A stretch of 24,976 nucleotides of DNA from the NCBI GenBank assembly GCA_937902905.1, contig CALELW010000008.1, forward strand, positions 1 to 24,976. Direction: 5' to 3'. The notes beneath the pieces are model-generated. The model had not been told where the DNA came from. It did no database searches and saw nothing but the letters and a program-made list of their open reading frames with translations. Numbering within the stretch: the stretch's first letter is position 1; each line of letters starts with the position of its first letter. The stretch comes from an uncultured Clostridium sp. GTDB taxonomy: Bacteria > Bacillota > Clostridia > Lachnospirales > Lachnospiraceae. A program made the position numbers and the translations under genes. Shown piece after piece: positions 9,261 to 17,684 of the stretch.

Positions 9261-9290
9261 TTGCACAAATGGGGAAAGCTGTGCTATAAT
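9261..9290 (+). promoter_or_regulatory. Promoter for the HD-domain gene
   Basis: TTGCAC (9261-9266), an 18-base spacer and a consensus TATAAT (9285-9290) with TGC before it as an extended -10. It is divergent from the MATE promoter. Confidence 0.75.
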
Positions 9291-9340
9291 ACTGATTTGG
9301 AAGAAAAATCAGAAAAAATACATTGGAAATGGAGCAAATC

Positions 9341-9976
9341 ATGAAACAGCATCGCAAGATGTTCCAGTATGTGGAAGAAATGCTTTACAGCTATGACCGC
9401 AGAAAGGGCGATAAGAGTAAGAACAAAATTGAATATGACCGATACGCCCACACACTGCGGGTTTATCAGTGGATGCTCCGCATTACGAGAGAGTTAAAGG
9501 ATGACAGTTTAGATGTGGAATCCTTAAAGATTGCAACGATTTTCCATGATGTAGGATATGCCGTGCAGGGAGATGAAGGACACGCCAAAGAAAGTGCCGC
9601 AATTTGCAGGGATTATTTGGAACGGCGTCCGTATACGCCCGAGCAGATTGATTTTATCTGTTATCTGATACTAGAGCACCCAAATAAACGGCTTTTGCAT
9701 GAGAAAACAACGCCGCTTGAACTGGTTGTTCTGATGGAAGCGGATATGTTAGATGATACCGGGGCAATGGGAATTGTGCTCGATTCGTGGATTACGTCCA
9801 AAGAAGAAAATCCATCGTTTAATGAGATTTGCAGGCATTTTGAAAAATATACCTATCGTCATATGAAGCAGATGGATTTTGTGACAGCACCCGGCAAGCG
9901 TTTCTGGCATGAAAAGAGAACGCTTGTGTATGAATTTCTGAGGCAGTACCGCAGGGATTTAGGACTGATGGATTAG
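9341..9976 (+). CDS. HD-domain phosphohydrolase family protein
   Basis: A small cytoplasmic metal-dependent phosphohydrolase-like protein. The HD superfamily pattern is present: H37 (RYAHTLRV), H69-D70 (ATIFHDVGYA), H81, H113 and D135 as candidate metal ligands. I chose the ATG at 9341 (211 aa) because GGAG (9331-9334) is 6 bases before it. The frame is open upstream to TTG 9323 and ATG 9329, but neither has a ribosome site. The substrate is unknown; relatives hydrolyse nucleotides or cyclic nucleotides. Its stop overlaps the stop of the convergent phospholipase-like gene by 4 bases. Confidence 0.85.
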   Translation: MKQHRKMFQYVEEMLYSYDRRKGDKSKNKIEYDRYAHTLRVYQWMLRITRELKDDSLDVESLKIATIFHDVGYAVQGDEGHAKESAAICRDYLERRPYTPEQIDFICYLILEHPNKRLLHEKTTPLELVVLMEADMLDDTGAMGIVLDSWITSKEENPSFNEICRHFEKYTYRHMKQMDFVTAPGKRFWHEKRTLVYEFLRQYRRDLGLMD

Positions 9977-10788
9977 TCAAGCGGCTCGTTACTTTTGAGT
10001 GTCGTATGAAACCGTTTGTGAAGTGGTTTCCCCTGCGTCACACTTTTGTGAAAATCCAAAATCAATTCATTGGCTAAAGGAATCGATTTTTTATAGTGCT
10101 TTAAGAGGGCAGCATTGGTCTCTTTTGCGTAGGATTTGGCACAGAGTGTCATCATATGTCCTTCAAGCTGTTTGTAGTGGAATGTGATTTTCATAAGCAG
10201 ACGAATCACAAACCGTTTCAATGAGCAGCCACAGGTTAGAAGCTTCTTATAAAAACGCATGCCCGAAAGAGCCCGCATGATTTTGTGTTTTGAAAGCGCA
10301 AATGGGCGGTACACTTCGTAAATGGCATGGATGGTGGCTTTATCGTTTGGAATCATGTGCCAGATAGGATAAGAGATGGCATTAAAACCATCTTTTTTCA
10401 GTAAGAAACGGTCAAACTCATTTTCCATTACCAGATGATTTTTTCCGGCTTCTGTAGATTTTGGAATGATATAGGTATGACATTCGCTGTCTAGCACAAA
10501 ATGACAGATATAGCCGAGCAAATAGGCATAGGCGGCAGAGTCTGTACCAAGTTTTCGGATGATGGGCAGTTCGTAAGCCAGAAAGGCATCAAACGCATGG
10601 CTGTGCTGGTGATAACCTAATTGGTTTGTTTTACATTTTAATATGGGATGATAAAAAAATAAAAAATCCGGTCCCTGCAATCCGATACGGAAAGCGGCAG
10701 GGTGTCGGCGAATGGTATTTTTAAGTGGTTTGGGCAGCATTTTTTGTACTTCTTTGCCAAAGGAATTATGGGCATAAATACAAGGCAT
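9973..10788 (-). CDS. Zinc-dependent phospholipase C family protein
   Basis: A 271-aa protein of the zinc-dependent phospholipase C (PF00882-like) fold, which hydrolyses phospholipid head groups in characterised members. Histidine- and aspartate-rich motifs fit the metal site: H7 (MPCIYAHNSF), LQGPDFLFFYHP, HQHSHAFDAF and GYICHFVLDSECHTYI. There is no signal peptide, unlike classical secreted toxins, so this looks like the cytoplasmic Firmicute variant of unknown substrate. GGAG precedes the ATG. The start is divergent from pgeF with only 75 bases between, so the two share a control region. Family placement is fairly secure; the activity is inferred. Confidence 0.83.
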   Translation of the reverse strand: MPCIYAHNSFGKEVQKMLPKPLKNTIRRHPAAFRIGLQGPDFLFFYHPILKCKTNQLGYHQHSHAFDAFLAYELPIIRKLGTDSAAYAYLLGYICHFVLDSECHTYIIPKSTEAGKNHLVMENEFDRFLLKKDGFNAISYPIWHMIPNDKATIHAIYEVYRPFALSKHKIMRALSGMRFYKKLLTCGCSLKRFVIRLLMKITFHYKQLEGHMMTLCAKSYAKETNAALLKHYKKSIPLANELILDFHKSVTQGKPLHKRFHTTLKSNEPLD

Positions 10789-10863
10789 AATAAAAATCTC
10801 CTTTCCATGTATGAAATTAGGATTGCAAATTTCACTTATAAGTATACCAGACAGGAGGAAAAT

Positions 10864-11694
10864 ATGTGCGAAAAAATGATAAAAAATGAAAAAGATGGTG
10901 TGATGTATTTAACGTTTCCTCTTTTTGAAAAGGCGGGAATCAAACACGGATTTTCTACGAAATTAGGCGGCGTCAGTGTAGGAGACTGTGCGACTATGAA
11001 TTTAAGTTTTACAAGAGGCGATGATGAAAAAGCCGTACTTGAAAACCATAGAAGATTTGCAAAAGCCGTCGGTTATCCGGTGGAAAATGTGGTGCTTAGT
11101 AATCAGGTGCACGAGACAAAAATTTTGCGCGTTGATGAAAAAGACTGTGGCAAAGGTGTTGTCAGAGAATCGGATATCATTGGCATCGACGGATTGATTA
11201 CGAATGATAAAAAAGTAGTTTTGATGACTTTTTTTGCGGACTGTGTGCCGTTGTTTTTCTATGACCCGGTAAAAAAAGCAATTGGGGCAAGCCACTCCGG
11301 CTGGCGGGGAAGCGTAAAGCGAATCGGAGAAAAAACGGTGCGCCGCATGGAAGAGGAATTTGGCTCCAATCCAAAAGATATCCTTGCGGTAATCGAGCCA
11401 TCGATTTGTAAAGACTGCTACGAAGTGAGCGAAGATGTTGCGGCTGCTTTTCAGAAAGAATTTAAAGAGGAGCAGTGGCAGGAGATTTTAGAAGAGAAAC
11501 CGGCACATAAATATCAGCTCGATTTATGGCGGGCAAATGAAATTATATTAGAAGAAGCCGGTATCCCGAAAGAACAGATTGAGGTGAGCGGCGTATGCAC
11601 CTGCTGTCATTCAGACTGGCTGTTTTCCCACCGTGCGACTGGTGGCAGACGGGGAAATTTGGCAGGCGTCATAACTTTGATGGAAGGAGAATGA
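10864..11694 (+). CDS. pgeF: PgeF/YfiH (LACC1-type) purine nucleoside phosphorylase / laccase-domain protein
   Basis: A 276-aa member of the multicopper-oxidase-like (YfiH/LACC1) family. Related proteins act on purine nucleosides, and E. coli PgeF is linked to peptidoglycan quality control. The zinc site is visible: H83 (SNQVHETK), C127 (TFFADCVPL) and H144 (GASHSGWRG). Other signatures are IEPSICKDCYEV, GVCTCCHSDWLFSHR and GGRRGNLAGVI. The start is ATG 10864 because AGGAGGA lies directly before it; the open frame reaches further upstream but without a ribosome site. It is the first gene of a tight operon: 4 bases separate its stop from queH, whose ribosome site overlaps this gene's end. Confidence 0.9.
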   Translation: MCEKMIKNEKDGVMYLTFPLFEKAGIKHGFSTKLGGVSVGDCATMNLSFTRGDDEKAVLENHRRFAKAVGYPVENVVLSNQVHETKILRVDEKDCGKGVVRESDIIGIDGLITNDKKVVLMTFFADCVPLFFYDPVKKAIGASHSGWRGSVKRIGEKTVRRMEEEFGSNPKDILAVIEPSICKDCYEVSEDVAAAFQKEFKEEQWQEILEEKPAHKYQLDLWRANEIILEEAGIPKEQIEVSGVCTCCHSDWLFSHRATGGRRGNLAGVITLMEGE

Positions 11695-11698
11695 GACC

Positions 11699-12322
11699 TT
11701 GAACCGCAGAAATTATCAGAGGGAACTGGATGAATTATTGGCATCGTTTTCAGAAAAAAAACGATTATTTCTTCATTGCTGCTGCGCACCATGCAGCAGT
11801 TATGTATTAGAATACCTGCACGAATTTTTTGAGATTACGGTATTTTTTTATAATCCGAATATTTCGGAAGAGAGTGAGTATCAAAAAAGAAAAGAGGAGC
11901 TAAAGCGTTTTTTGCAGACAGTGCCTTTTGGAAAAGAAATTCATATGCACGATGCCGATTATGAACCGGAGCTTTTTGAAAAAATGGCAAAAGGGCATGA
12001 AAATGATCCGGAGCGGGGACCAAGATGTGCAAAGTGTTTCAGACTCCGGTTAGAAGAAACCGCAAAATACGCAAAAGAGGGTGCGTATGATTATTTTTGT
12101 ACGACACTTTCCATCAGTCCTCACAAAAATGCGGATTTGTTAATGCAGATTGGAGAAGAACTTTCTGAAAACTACGGTGTCCCTTACCTGCCATCGGATT
12201 TTAAGAAGAAAAATGGGTATAAAAGAAGTATTGAACTATCCAGAGAATACGATTTGTACCGGCAGGATTTTTGTGGCTGCCGTTTTTCAAAAAAGGCAAA
12301 GGAGGACATGCAATGCGAGTGA
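11699..12322 (+). CDS. queH: Epoxyqueuosine reductase QueH
   Basis: A 207-aa protein of the QueH (DUF208) family, which reduces epoxyqueuosine to queuosine in tRNA, a non-homologous replacement for QueG. Cysteine ligands of the family are all present: LHCCCAPCSS (C27, C28, C29, C32), RCAKCF (C110, C113) and FCGCRF (C192, C194), which hold an iron-sulfur cluster and a mononuclear iron in studied members. The start is a TTG at 11699, supported by AAGGAGA ending 8 bases before it, and no ATG occurs between it and the first cysteine motif. No other queuosine gene is in view. The 3' end overlaps the apbE start by 10 bases, indicating translational coupling. Confidence 0.93.
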   Translation: MNRRNYQRELDELLASFSEKKRLFLHCCCAPCSSYVLEYLHEFFEITVFFYNPNISEESEYQKRKEELKRFLQTVPFGKEIHMHDADYEPELFEKMAKGHENDPERGPRCAKCFRLRLEETAKYAKEGAYDYFCTTLSISPHKNADLLMQIGEELSENYGVPYLPSDFKKKNGYKRSIELSREYDLYRQDFCGCRFSKKAKEDMQCE

Positions 12323-13296
12323 AACAATGGATTTCTCTTTTTCTGTGCGTCATCATTCTTCTTCCCGGATGTGCGGCTTCTGAGGAAAAGAAGACAGAGC
12401 GTGAAATTTTTGCCATGGACACGATTATGAATCTGACTTTTTACGGAGAAAACGGAGAACAGGCGATGACAGCGGCTGTTTCCGAAATTCAGCAGTTAGA
12501 GAAAACTTTGTCTGTTACCAAAGCAGACAGTGAGATTTCTAAGATTAATGCCGCAGGAGGAAAAAAAGTTACGGTTTCAAAAGAAACGTATGACTTACTT
12601 TCTGCTTGTATTCAATATGGAAATGACACAGATGGGTTATTTGATATTTCAATTTATCCGCTTGTGAAGTTATGGGGATTTACGACAGAGAAATATCATG
12701 TGCCGGATAAAGACGAAAGAGATGCTGTTATAAAAAAGATTGATTATAAAAAAATAGAACTTCTTCCGGATTATCAGGTGCGGATTCCATCCGGCATGGC
12801 AATTGATTTGGGAGCGGCGGCAAAAGGTTATCTGTCCCAGAAAATTATTGACCTTTGCAAAGAGAAAAAAGTTACTTCCTGCATTCTTTCCTTAGGTGGA
12901 AATGTGCAGACAATCGGCATGAAGCCGGATGATACGGAATATACGGTAGGAATTACGGACCCGTCGGATGGAAGCAGTATTTATGGTACAGTAAAAGTAA
13001 AGGATAAGGCGGTTATTACCAGCGGAATTTATCAGAGAAATTTCAAAAAAGACGGAAAACTGTATCATCATATCATGGATAAAAGAACCGGTATGCCGGC
13101 AGACAATAATCTGGCGTCCGTTACTGTAATTGCGGAAAATGGGGCGATGGCGGATGCGTATGCGACCGCACTTTCTGTTATGGGAGAAGAAAAGGCAATT
13201 GCTTTTCAAAAAAAACACCCGCAGATTCAGATTATTTTGATACGCAAAGATGGTACCTTTTATCAATCTGAAAAAGCGGGAATGATAAAATCCTAG
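12313..13296 (+). CDS. apbE: FAD:protein FMN transferase ApbE (lipoprotein)
   Basis: A 327-aa flavin transferase that covalently attaches FMN from FAD to a threonine of target proteins such as Rnf/Nqr subunits, on the outer face of the membrane. The N-terminus is a lipoprotein signal with lipobox LLPGC (C20). Family motifs follow: AMDTIMNL, DISIYPLVKLWGF, IDLGAAAKGY, LSLGGNVQTIG and HIMDKRTGMPA, then ENGAMADAYATALSVMG, which contributes the magnesium site. The start ATG 12313 has AAAGGAGGA before it and overlaps the end of queH, so translation is coupled. No Rnf, Nqr or flavinylated substrate gene is in this window. Its stop overlaps the convergent DUF4321-like gene by 4 bases. Confidence 0.93.
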   Translation: MRVKQWISLFLCVIILLPGCAASEEKKTEREIFAMDTIMNLTFYGENGEQAMTAAVSEIQQLEKTLSVTKADSEISKINAAGGKKVTVSKETYDLLSACIQYGNDTDGLFDISIYPLVKLWGFTTEKYHVPDKDERDAVIKKIDYKKIELLPDYQVRIPSGMAIDLGAAAKGYLSQKIIDLCKEKKVTSCILSLGGNVQTIGMKPDDTEYTVGITDPSDGSSIYGTVKVKDKAVITSGIYQRNFKKDGKLYHHIMDKRTGMPADNNLASVTVIAENGAMADAYATALSVMGEEKAIAFQKKHPQIQIILIRKDGTFYQSEKAGMIKS

Positions 13297-13553
13297 ATAA
13301 AGTGATAAATAATAGCGGCAACAATAATTCCAATGATACTGCCAATGGTGAATTTGATTGTCAGTCCGAAAGTCAGAACCAATACACCTAAGTTTAAGGT
13401 AAGTGGTTTTGCTAATCCGAAACTTTTTCCAAAATTCAGCCACGACAGGCCGGCAACTCCGCTTGTCAGCTGGCTGATAAAGCTGCCAAGAACAACACCT
13501 GCTAAAATCAGTAAAAAGAGTGCCCAACCGTTTTTTCCTGCTCCTCTTGCCAT
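13293..13553 (-). CDS. Small membrane protein, DUF4321-like
   Basis: An 86-aa protein with two hydrophobic segments (about 10-30 and 52-84) joined by a short glycine-rich loop, starting MARGAGKNGW. This matches my memory of the DUF4321 family, widespread in Clostridia and of unknown function. AGGAGGTG lies just before the ATG, and a minus-strand promoter is visible upstream. It is divergent from dgt and its stop overlaps apbE. No function can be assigned. Confidence 0.78.
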   Translation of the reverse strand: MARGAGKNGWALFLLILAGVVLGSFISQLTSGVAGLSWLNFGKSFGLAKPLTLNLGVLVLTFGLTIKFTIGSIIGIIVAAIIYHFI

Positions 13554-13588
13554 GATGCACCTCCTTATGTAATCGAAATCTATCTTTT

Positions 13589-13617
13589 AGCATACACTAT
13601 TTTTTAGAAATCTGCAA
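13589..13617 (-). promoter_or_regulatory. Probable promoter for the DUF4321-like gene
   Basis: On the minus strand TTGCAG (13612-13617), a 17-base spacer and TATGCT (13589-13594), with GTG in front. The match is moderate, but the distance to the gene start (about 36 bases) fits. I found no comparably good forward promoter for dgt in 13573-13714. Confidence 0.45.
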
Positions 13618-13714
13618 AAACTTTTTAAGAAAAAAAGGAAATAAAATCCTTATGTTGTAATTCTTCTAATGTAGTTGTTTTTTGCTTAATCCCGAAAGGC
13701 AGGAAAGAGTGGAT

Positions 13715-14725
13715 ATGACAATACGTGAAAATTTAGAAAAAAGAGAAAATGACATACTAAGTCCTTATGCGGCATTTAGTGATGAGTCTAAGGGGCGCGA
13801 TACATACGAAGAGCAGTGTGACCTGCGTCCGGTTTATCAAAGAGACCGTGACCGGATTCTTCATTCCAAATCGTTTCGGCGGTTAAAGGGGAAAACGCAG
13901 GTATTTCTTGCACCGGAAGGAGACCATTACCGCACACGAATGACGCATACTTTGGAAGTGTCGCAGAATGCGAGAACGGTTGCAAAAGCACTTCGTCTGA
14001 ATGAAGATTTGACGGAAGCAATCGCACTTGGACATGATTTGGGACACACACCGTTTGGACATGCCGGTGAGCGGATTCTGAATGAAATATATTCCGAGGG
14101 ATTTCGCCATCAGGAGCAGAGTGTCCGCGTGGTGGAGCGTCTTGAAAAGGATGGCGAGGGATTAAATCTTACGGTTGAAGTAAGAGATGGTATTTTAAAT
14201 CATTCGACTTCAGGAAATCCATCGACATTGGAAGGAAAAATTGTGAGACTCTGTGATAAGATTGCGTATGTCAACTCAGATATTGACGATGCAATCCGAG
14301 GAAAGGTTATTAAAGAAGAGGATATTCCCCGTGAATATACCGAGATTTTGGGAAATACTCTTAGAGAGCGTCTCAATACGCTGATACACGATTTGATTCG
14401 TAACAGCATGGATAAAAATGATATTATTCAGTCGGATACAATGCGGGAAGCGCTGACCGGTCTCCGTGCTTTTATGTTTGAAAATGTGTATGTCAATTCC
14501 GTTGCAAAAGCGGAAGAAGGCAAAGCGGAGTATATGATTGGCCAGTTATATAAATACTATATTGACCATGTGGAAAAACTTCCGGAGGAATATGGTAAGA
14601 TGTTAAAATCCGGGCAGGCATCCGTTGAGCGTGTGGTCTGTGATTTTATCGCAGGAATGACCGACCGGTATGCGGTAGCCACATACCAGAGTTTGACAAT
14701 TCCTCGCACATGGTCTGTGCTGTAG
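13715..14725 (+). CDS. dgt: Deoxyguanosinetriphosphate triphosphohydrolase (dGTPase)
   Basis: A 336-aa HD-domain enzyme that splits dGTP or other dNTPs into deoxynucleoside and tripolyphosphate, controlling dNTP pools. The HD metal motif is H78 (TRMTHTLEVSQ) with H107-D108 (ALGHDLGHTPFGHAGE), plus the later aspartate in CDKIAYVNSDIDDAIR. RDRDRILHSKSFRRL is typical of the family. I chose ATG 13715 because MTIRENLEK is the usual start of Clostridial homologues. GTG 13709 is also possible, with AGG a few bases ahead, and the frame is open to TTG 13682. It is first of the run dgt-dnaG-rpoD-trmK, with 25 bases to dnaG. Confidence 0.92.
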   Translation: MTIRENLEKRENDILSPYAAFSDESKGRDTYEEQCDLRPVYQRDRDRILHSKSFRRLKGKTQVFLAPEGDHYRTRMTHTLEVSQNARTVAKALRLNEDLTEAIALGHDLGHTPFGHAGERILNEIYSEGFRHQEQSVRVVERLEKDGEGLNLTVEVRDGILNHSTSGNPSTLEGKIVRLCDKIAYVNSDIDDAIRGKVIKEEDIPREYTEILGNTLRERLNTLIHDLIRNSMDKNDIIQSDTMREALTGLRAFMFENVYVNSVAKAEEGKAEYMIGQLYKYYIDHVEKLPEEYGKMLKSGQASVERVVCDFIAGMTDRYAVATYQSLTIPRTWSVL

Positions 14726-14750
14726 GGAAGAAAAGTAACGGAGTGATGGA

Positions 14751-16514
14751 ATGTATTACGAAGAAGATTTTGTGGAAGAAGTGAGACAAAGAAGTGATGT
14801 TGTCGATATTATTTCTTCCTATGTAAATCTGAAACGGACCGGCAGCAATTATGTTGGTCTTTGTCCGTTTCACAATGAAAAGACAGCATCCTTTTCCGTG
14901 AGCCCGTCAAAGCAGATGTATTACTGTTTTGGGTGCGGTGCCGGTGGTAATGTATTTACCTTTTTGATGGAATATGAAAACCTTACGTTTGTGGAAGCTT
15001 TAGAGCGGCTTGCCGAGCAGGCGGGGGTGGAACTTCCGGAAAAAGGGAATTCGGGGAACGACAGAAAAAGCCGGGATTTACGGGGTTCGATACTGGAAGT
15101 CAATAAGTTAGCAGCCAATTATTATTTTGCCTGCTTAAAAAGTGAGCAGGGAAAGATTGGTTATGAATATCTGACAAAACGCGAGTTAAAGCCGGAGACT
15201 ATTGTGCGGTTCGGACTTGGATTTGCGGGAAAAGGGGGAAGTCCTCTTTACCAGTATGTAAAATCCAAAGGCTATCCGGATTCGGTGCTCAAAGAGACCG
15301 GACTTTTCACTTATGATGAAAAGCGAGGCGTGTATGATAAGTTCTGGAACCGTGTGATGTTTCCTATTTTAGATAGGAACAACCGCGTGATTGCTTTTGG
15401 CGGCCGTGTGATGGGTGATGCGAAACCAAAGTACCTAAATTCGCCGGAGACAATGGTTTTTGATAAAAGCCGGAATCTGTATGGTTTGAATTTTGTGCAC
15501 GGCAAGCAGAGTGAGGGCATGATTATCTGTGAGGGCTATATGGATGTGATTGCACTTCATCAGGCAGGATTTACAAATGCGGTGGCAAGCCTTGGTACGG
15601 CATTTACGAGTCAGCACTGCAGTTTACTAAAACGGTATACAGATTTGGTATATCTGTGTTACGACAGTGACGGCGCCGGTGTGAAAGCGGCGATGCGTGC
15701 GATTCCGATGCTGAAGGAAGCGGGTATTCGTGTCAAGGTAATCAATATGCGTCCGTATAAGGACCCGGACGAATTTATGAAAGGGCTTTCGCCGGAGGCG
15801 TTTAAGGAGAGGATTGAACAGGCAAAATCGAGTTTCTTTTATGAGGTGGACAACCTGATGAAAGAATATGACATGAATGATCCGGAATCCAAAACGTCAT
15901 TTATGAATGAAGTGGCGAAAAAATGTTTAACCTTTGATAATGAAATCGAGCGGACGAATTACATGGAGGCATTTTGCAGAGAATATAGCGTAAGAACCGA
16001 GGATTTCAAAAAACTGGTTGCCTATCACAGTGCCAGAATGGTTGGTATTGATTATGAGAAGAGGCGGCAGGAACGTCTGACGAAGACGGCAAGACAAAAG
16101 GAAGACGGCATTGCGAAAAGTCAGGGCGTATTTCTCACATGGCTTAGTAATGACCCGGTTTTGTTTGAAAAGACAAAAGGAATTTTATCCGCCGAAGATT
16201 TTGTGGATGAGCCGTATCACGAAGTGGCGCAGATGATTTATGAGCAGTATGAAAATACCGGCAAAGTAGAGCCGGCCATGATTATCAGCAAATTCCAAAG
16301 CAAAGAGGAGCAGTCCTTAGTAGCCGGAATTTTTAATAAAGAATTAAAAGAAATCAGTAAAGATACCGAACAGCAGAAAGCACTGAATGAAGTTGTACAC
16401 AGTATCAAAAAGTACAGTCTGGAATACCGGAGCAGGCATGTGACGGATATGAAAGAACTACAGACTCTTATGGAAGAGAAAAGGAAGTTACAGACATTAC
16501 AGATTTCATTTTAA
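14751..16514 (+). CDS. dnaG: DNA primase DnaG
   Basis: Makes RNA primers for replication at the fork with the DnaB helicase. The N-terminal CHC2 zinc finger is intact (C38, H41, C59, C62 in CPFH and YYCFGCGAGG). The catalytic core carries the TOPRIM acids: E261 (CEGYMDVIALHQAGF) and D305-D307 (DSDGAG). The C-terminal about 150 residues would be the helicase-binding domain. At 587 aa it is the normal length. A GGAG-containing site precedes the ATG. It lies between dgt and rpoD; rpsU, part of the E. coli macromolecular synthesis operon, is absent, as is common in Clostridia. Confidence 0.97.
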   Translation: MYYEEDFVEEVRQRSDVVDIISSYVNLKRTGSNYVGLCPFHNEKTASFSVSPSKQMYYCFGCGAGGNVFTFLMEYENLTFVEALERLAEQAGVELPEKGNSGNDRKSRDLRGSILEVNKLAANYYFACLKSEQGKIGYEYLTKRELKPETIVRFGLGFAGKGGSPLYQYVKSKGYPDSVLKETGLFTYDEKRGVYDKFWNRVMFPILDRNNRVIAFGGRVMGDAKPKYLNSPETMVFDKSRNLYGLNFVHGKQSEGMIICEGYMDVIALHQAGFTNAVASLGTAFTSQHCSLLKRYTDLVYLCYDSDGAGVKAAMRAIPMLKEAGIRVKVINMRPYKDPDEFMKGLSPEAFKERIEQAKSSFFYEVDNLMKEYDMNDPESKTSFMNEVAKKCLTFDNEIERTNYMEAFCREYSVRTEDFKKLVAYHSARMVGIDYEKRRQERLTKTARQKEDGIAKSQGVFLTWLSNDPVLFEKTKGILSAEDFVDEPYHEVAQMIYEQYENTGKVEPAMIISKFQSKEEQSLVAGIFNKELKEISKDTEQQKALNEVVHSIKKYSLEYRSRHVTDMKELQTLMEEKRKLQTLQISF

Positions 16515-16550
16515 TAGAGCCGTTGTTTGACAACAGAAATGGAGGAAAAG

Positions 16551-17684
16551 ATGGATAAGGAAAATACAAATGTAGACGAACAGCAGAAAATGCTTACGAT
16601 CATGAATGAATTAGTAGAGATGGGCAAGAAAAAAGAAAATGTGCTCGAACTCAGTGAAATTGAGAAGGTATTCGCAGACCAGGGAATGGAACTTGATGAC
16701 GACAAGACCGAGAAAGTTTTCGAGTATTTGGAAAACAAAGGAATTGTTGCGATGGTGCCGGAAAGTGATACCGAGGATGATATTATTCTGGATGTTGAAG
16801 ATGAGCCGACAGAAGAAGAACTGGAAAATATCGAAATGGCAGTTCCGGATGGTGTCAGCATTGAGGATCCGGTTCGTATGTATCTGAAAGAAATCGGTAA
16901 AGTGCCGCTTTTGACCGCCGAGGAGGAAAAAGAACTGGCAATGAAAATGGAAGCCGGTGATATGGAGGCAAAAAAACGTCTGGCGGAGGCAAACCTGCGT
17001 CTGGTTGTCAGCATCGCTAAGCGTTATGTCGGACGTGGTATGCTGTTTTTGGATTTGATTCAGGAAGGAAACTTAGGTCTGATTAAAGCGGTTGAAAAAT
17101 TTGATTACCGCAAAGGTTACAAATTCAGTACCTATGCTACCTGGTGGATTCGTCAGGCGATTACAAGAGCGATTGCCGACCAGGCAAGAACGATTCGTAT
17201 TCCGGTTCATATGGTAGAGACAATTAATAAATTAATTCGTGTTCAGCGCCAGCTTTTACAGGAATTAGGACGTGAGCCGTATCCGGAAGAAATTGCAGAA
17301 AAGATGGGACTTCCGGTTGAACGTGTGCGCGAGATTCAGAAGATTTCACAGGAGCCGGTTTCGCTTGAGACACCAATTGGTGAAGAGGAAGACAGTCATC
17401 TGGGTGACTTTATTCAGGATGATAATGTACCGGTACCGGCAGAAGCAGCAGCCTTTACTCTTTTGAAAGAGCAGCTTGTGGAAGTTCTTGGAACGCTGAC
17501 TGAGAGAGAGCAGAAAGTTCTGTGTCTCCGTTTTGGCTTAGAGGATGGACGTGCCCGTACACTCGAAGAAGTCGGCAAGGAATTTGACGTAACAAGAGAG
17601 CGTATCCGCCAGATTGAGGCGAAGGCGCTTCGTAAACTCCGTCATCCGAGCCGCAGCCGTAAATTAAAGGATTATTTGGACTAA
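16551..17684 (+). CDS. rpoD: Primary RNA polymerase sigma factor RpoD (SigA)
   Basis: The housekeeping sigma factor that directs RNA polymerase to promoters with TTGACA and TATAAT boxes. All regions are present: an acidic region 1.1 (about 1-90), region 1.2 (DPVRMYLKEIGKVPLLT), region 2 with FLDLIQEGNLGLIKAVEKFD and YKFSTYATWWIRQAI, region 3 (GREPYPEEIAEKMG) and region 4 (LTEREQKVLCLRFGL, then VTRERIRQIEAKALRKLRHP). At 377 aa it is a compact Firmicute SigA. The start is ATG 16551, with GGAGG 5 bases before it; the upstream TTG 16527 has no ribosome site. It lies 36 bases after dnaG and its stop overlaps the trmK start by one base. Confidence 0.97.
   Translation: MDKENTNVDEQQKMLTIMNELVEMGKKKENVLELSEIEKVFADQGMELDDDKTEKVFEYLENKGIVAMVPESDTEDDIILDVEDEPTEEELENIEMAVPDGVSIEDPVRMYLKEIGKVPLLTAEEEKELAMKMEAGDMEAKKRLAEANLRLVVSIAKRYVGRGMLFLDLIQEGNLGLIKAVEKFDYRKGYKFSTYATWWIRQAITRAIADQARTIRIPVHMVETINKLIRVQRQLLQELGREPYPEEIAEKMGLPVERVREIQKISQEPVSLETPIGEEEDSHLGDFIQDDNVPVPAEAAAFTLLKEQLVEVLGTLTEREQKVLCLRFGLEDGRARTLEEVGKEFDVTRERIRQIEAKALRKLRHPSRSRKLKDYLD

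Noticed and set aside
12892..13593. Minus-strand frame of 233 aa overlapping apbE and the DUF4321-like gene
   Set aside because: Its translation is rich in R, C, H and Y without any motif, and both genes in other frames are well supported.
16511..17014. Minus-strand serine-rich frame of 167 aa opposite rpoD
   Set aside because: A mirror of the acidic GAA/GAT codons of sigma region 1.1; no start site.
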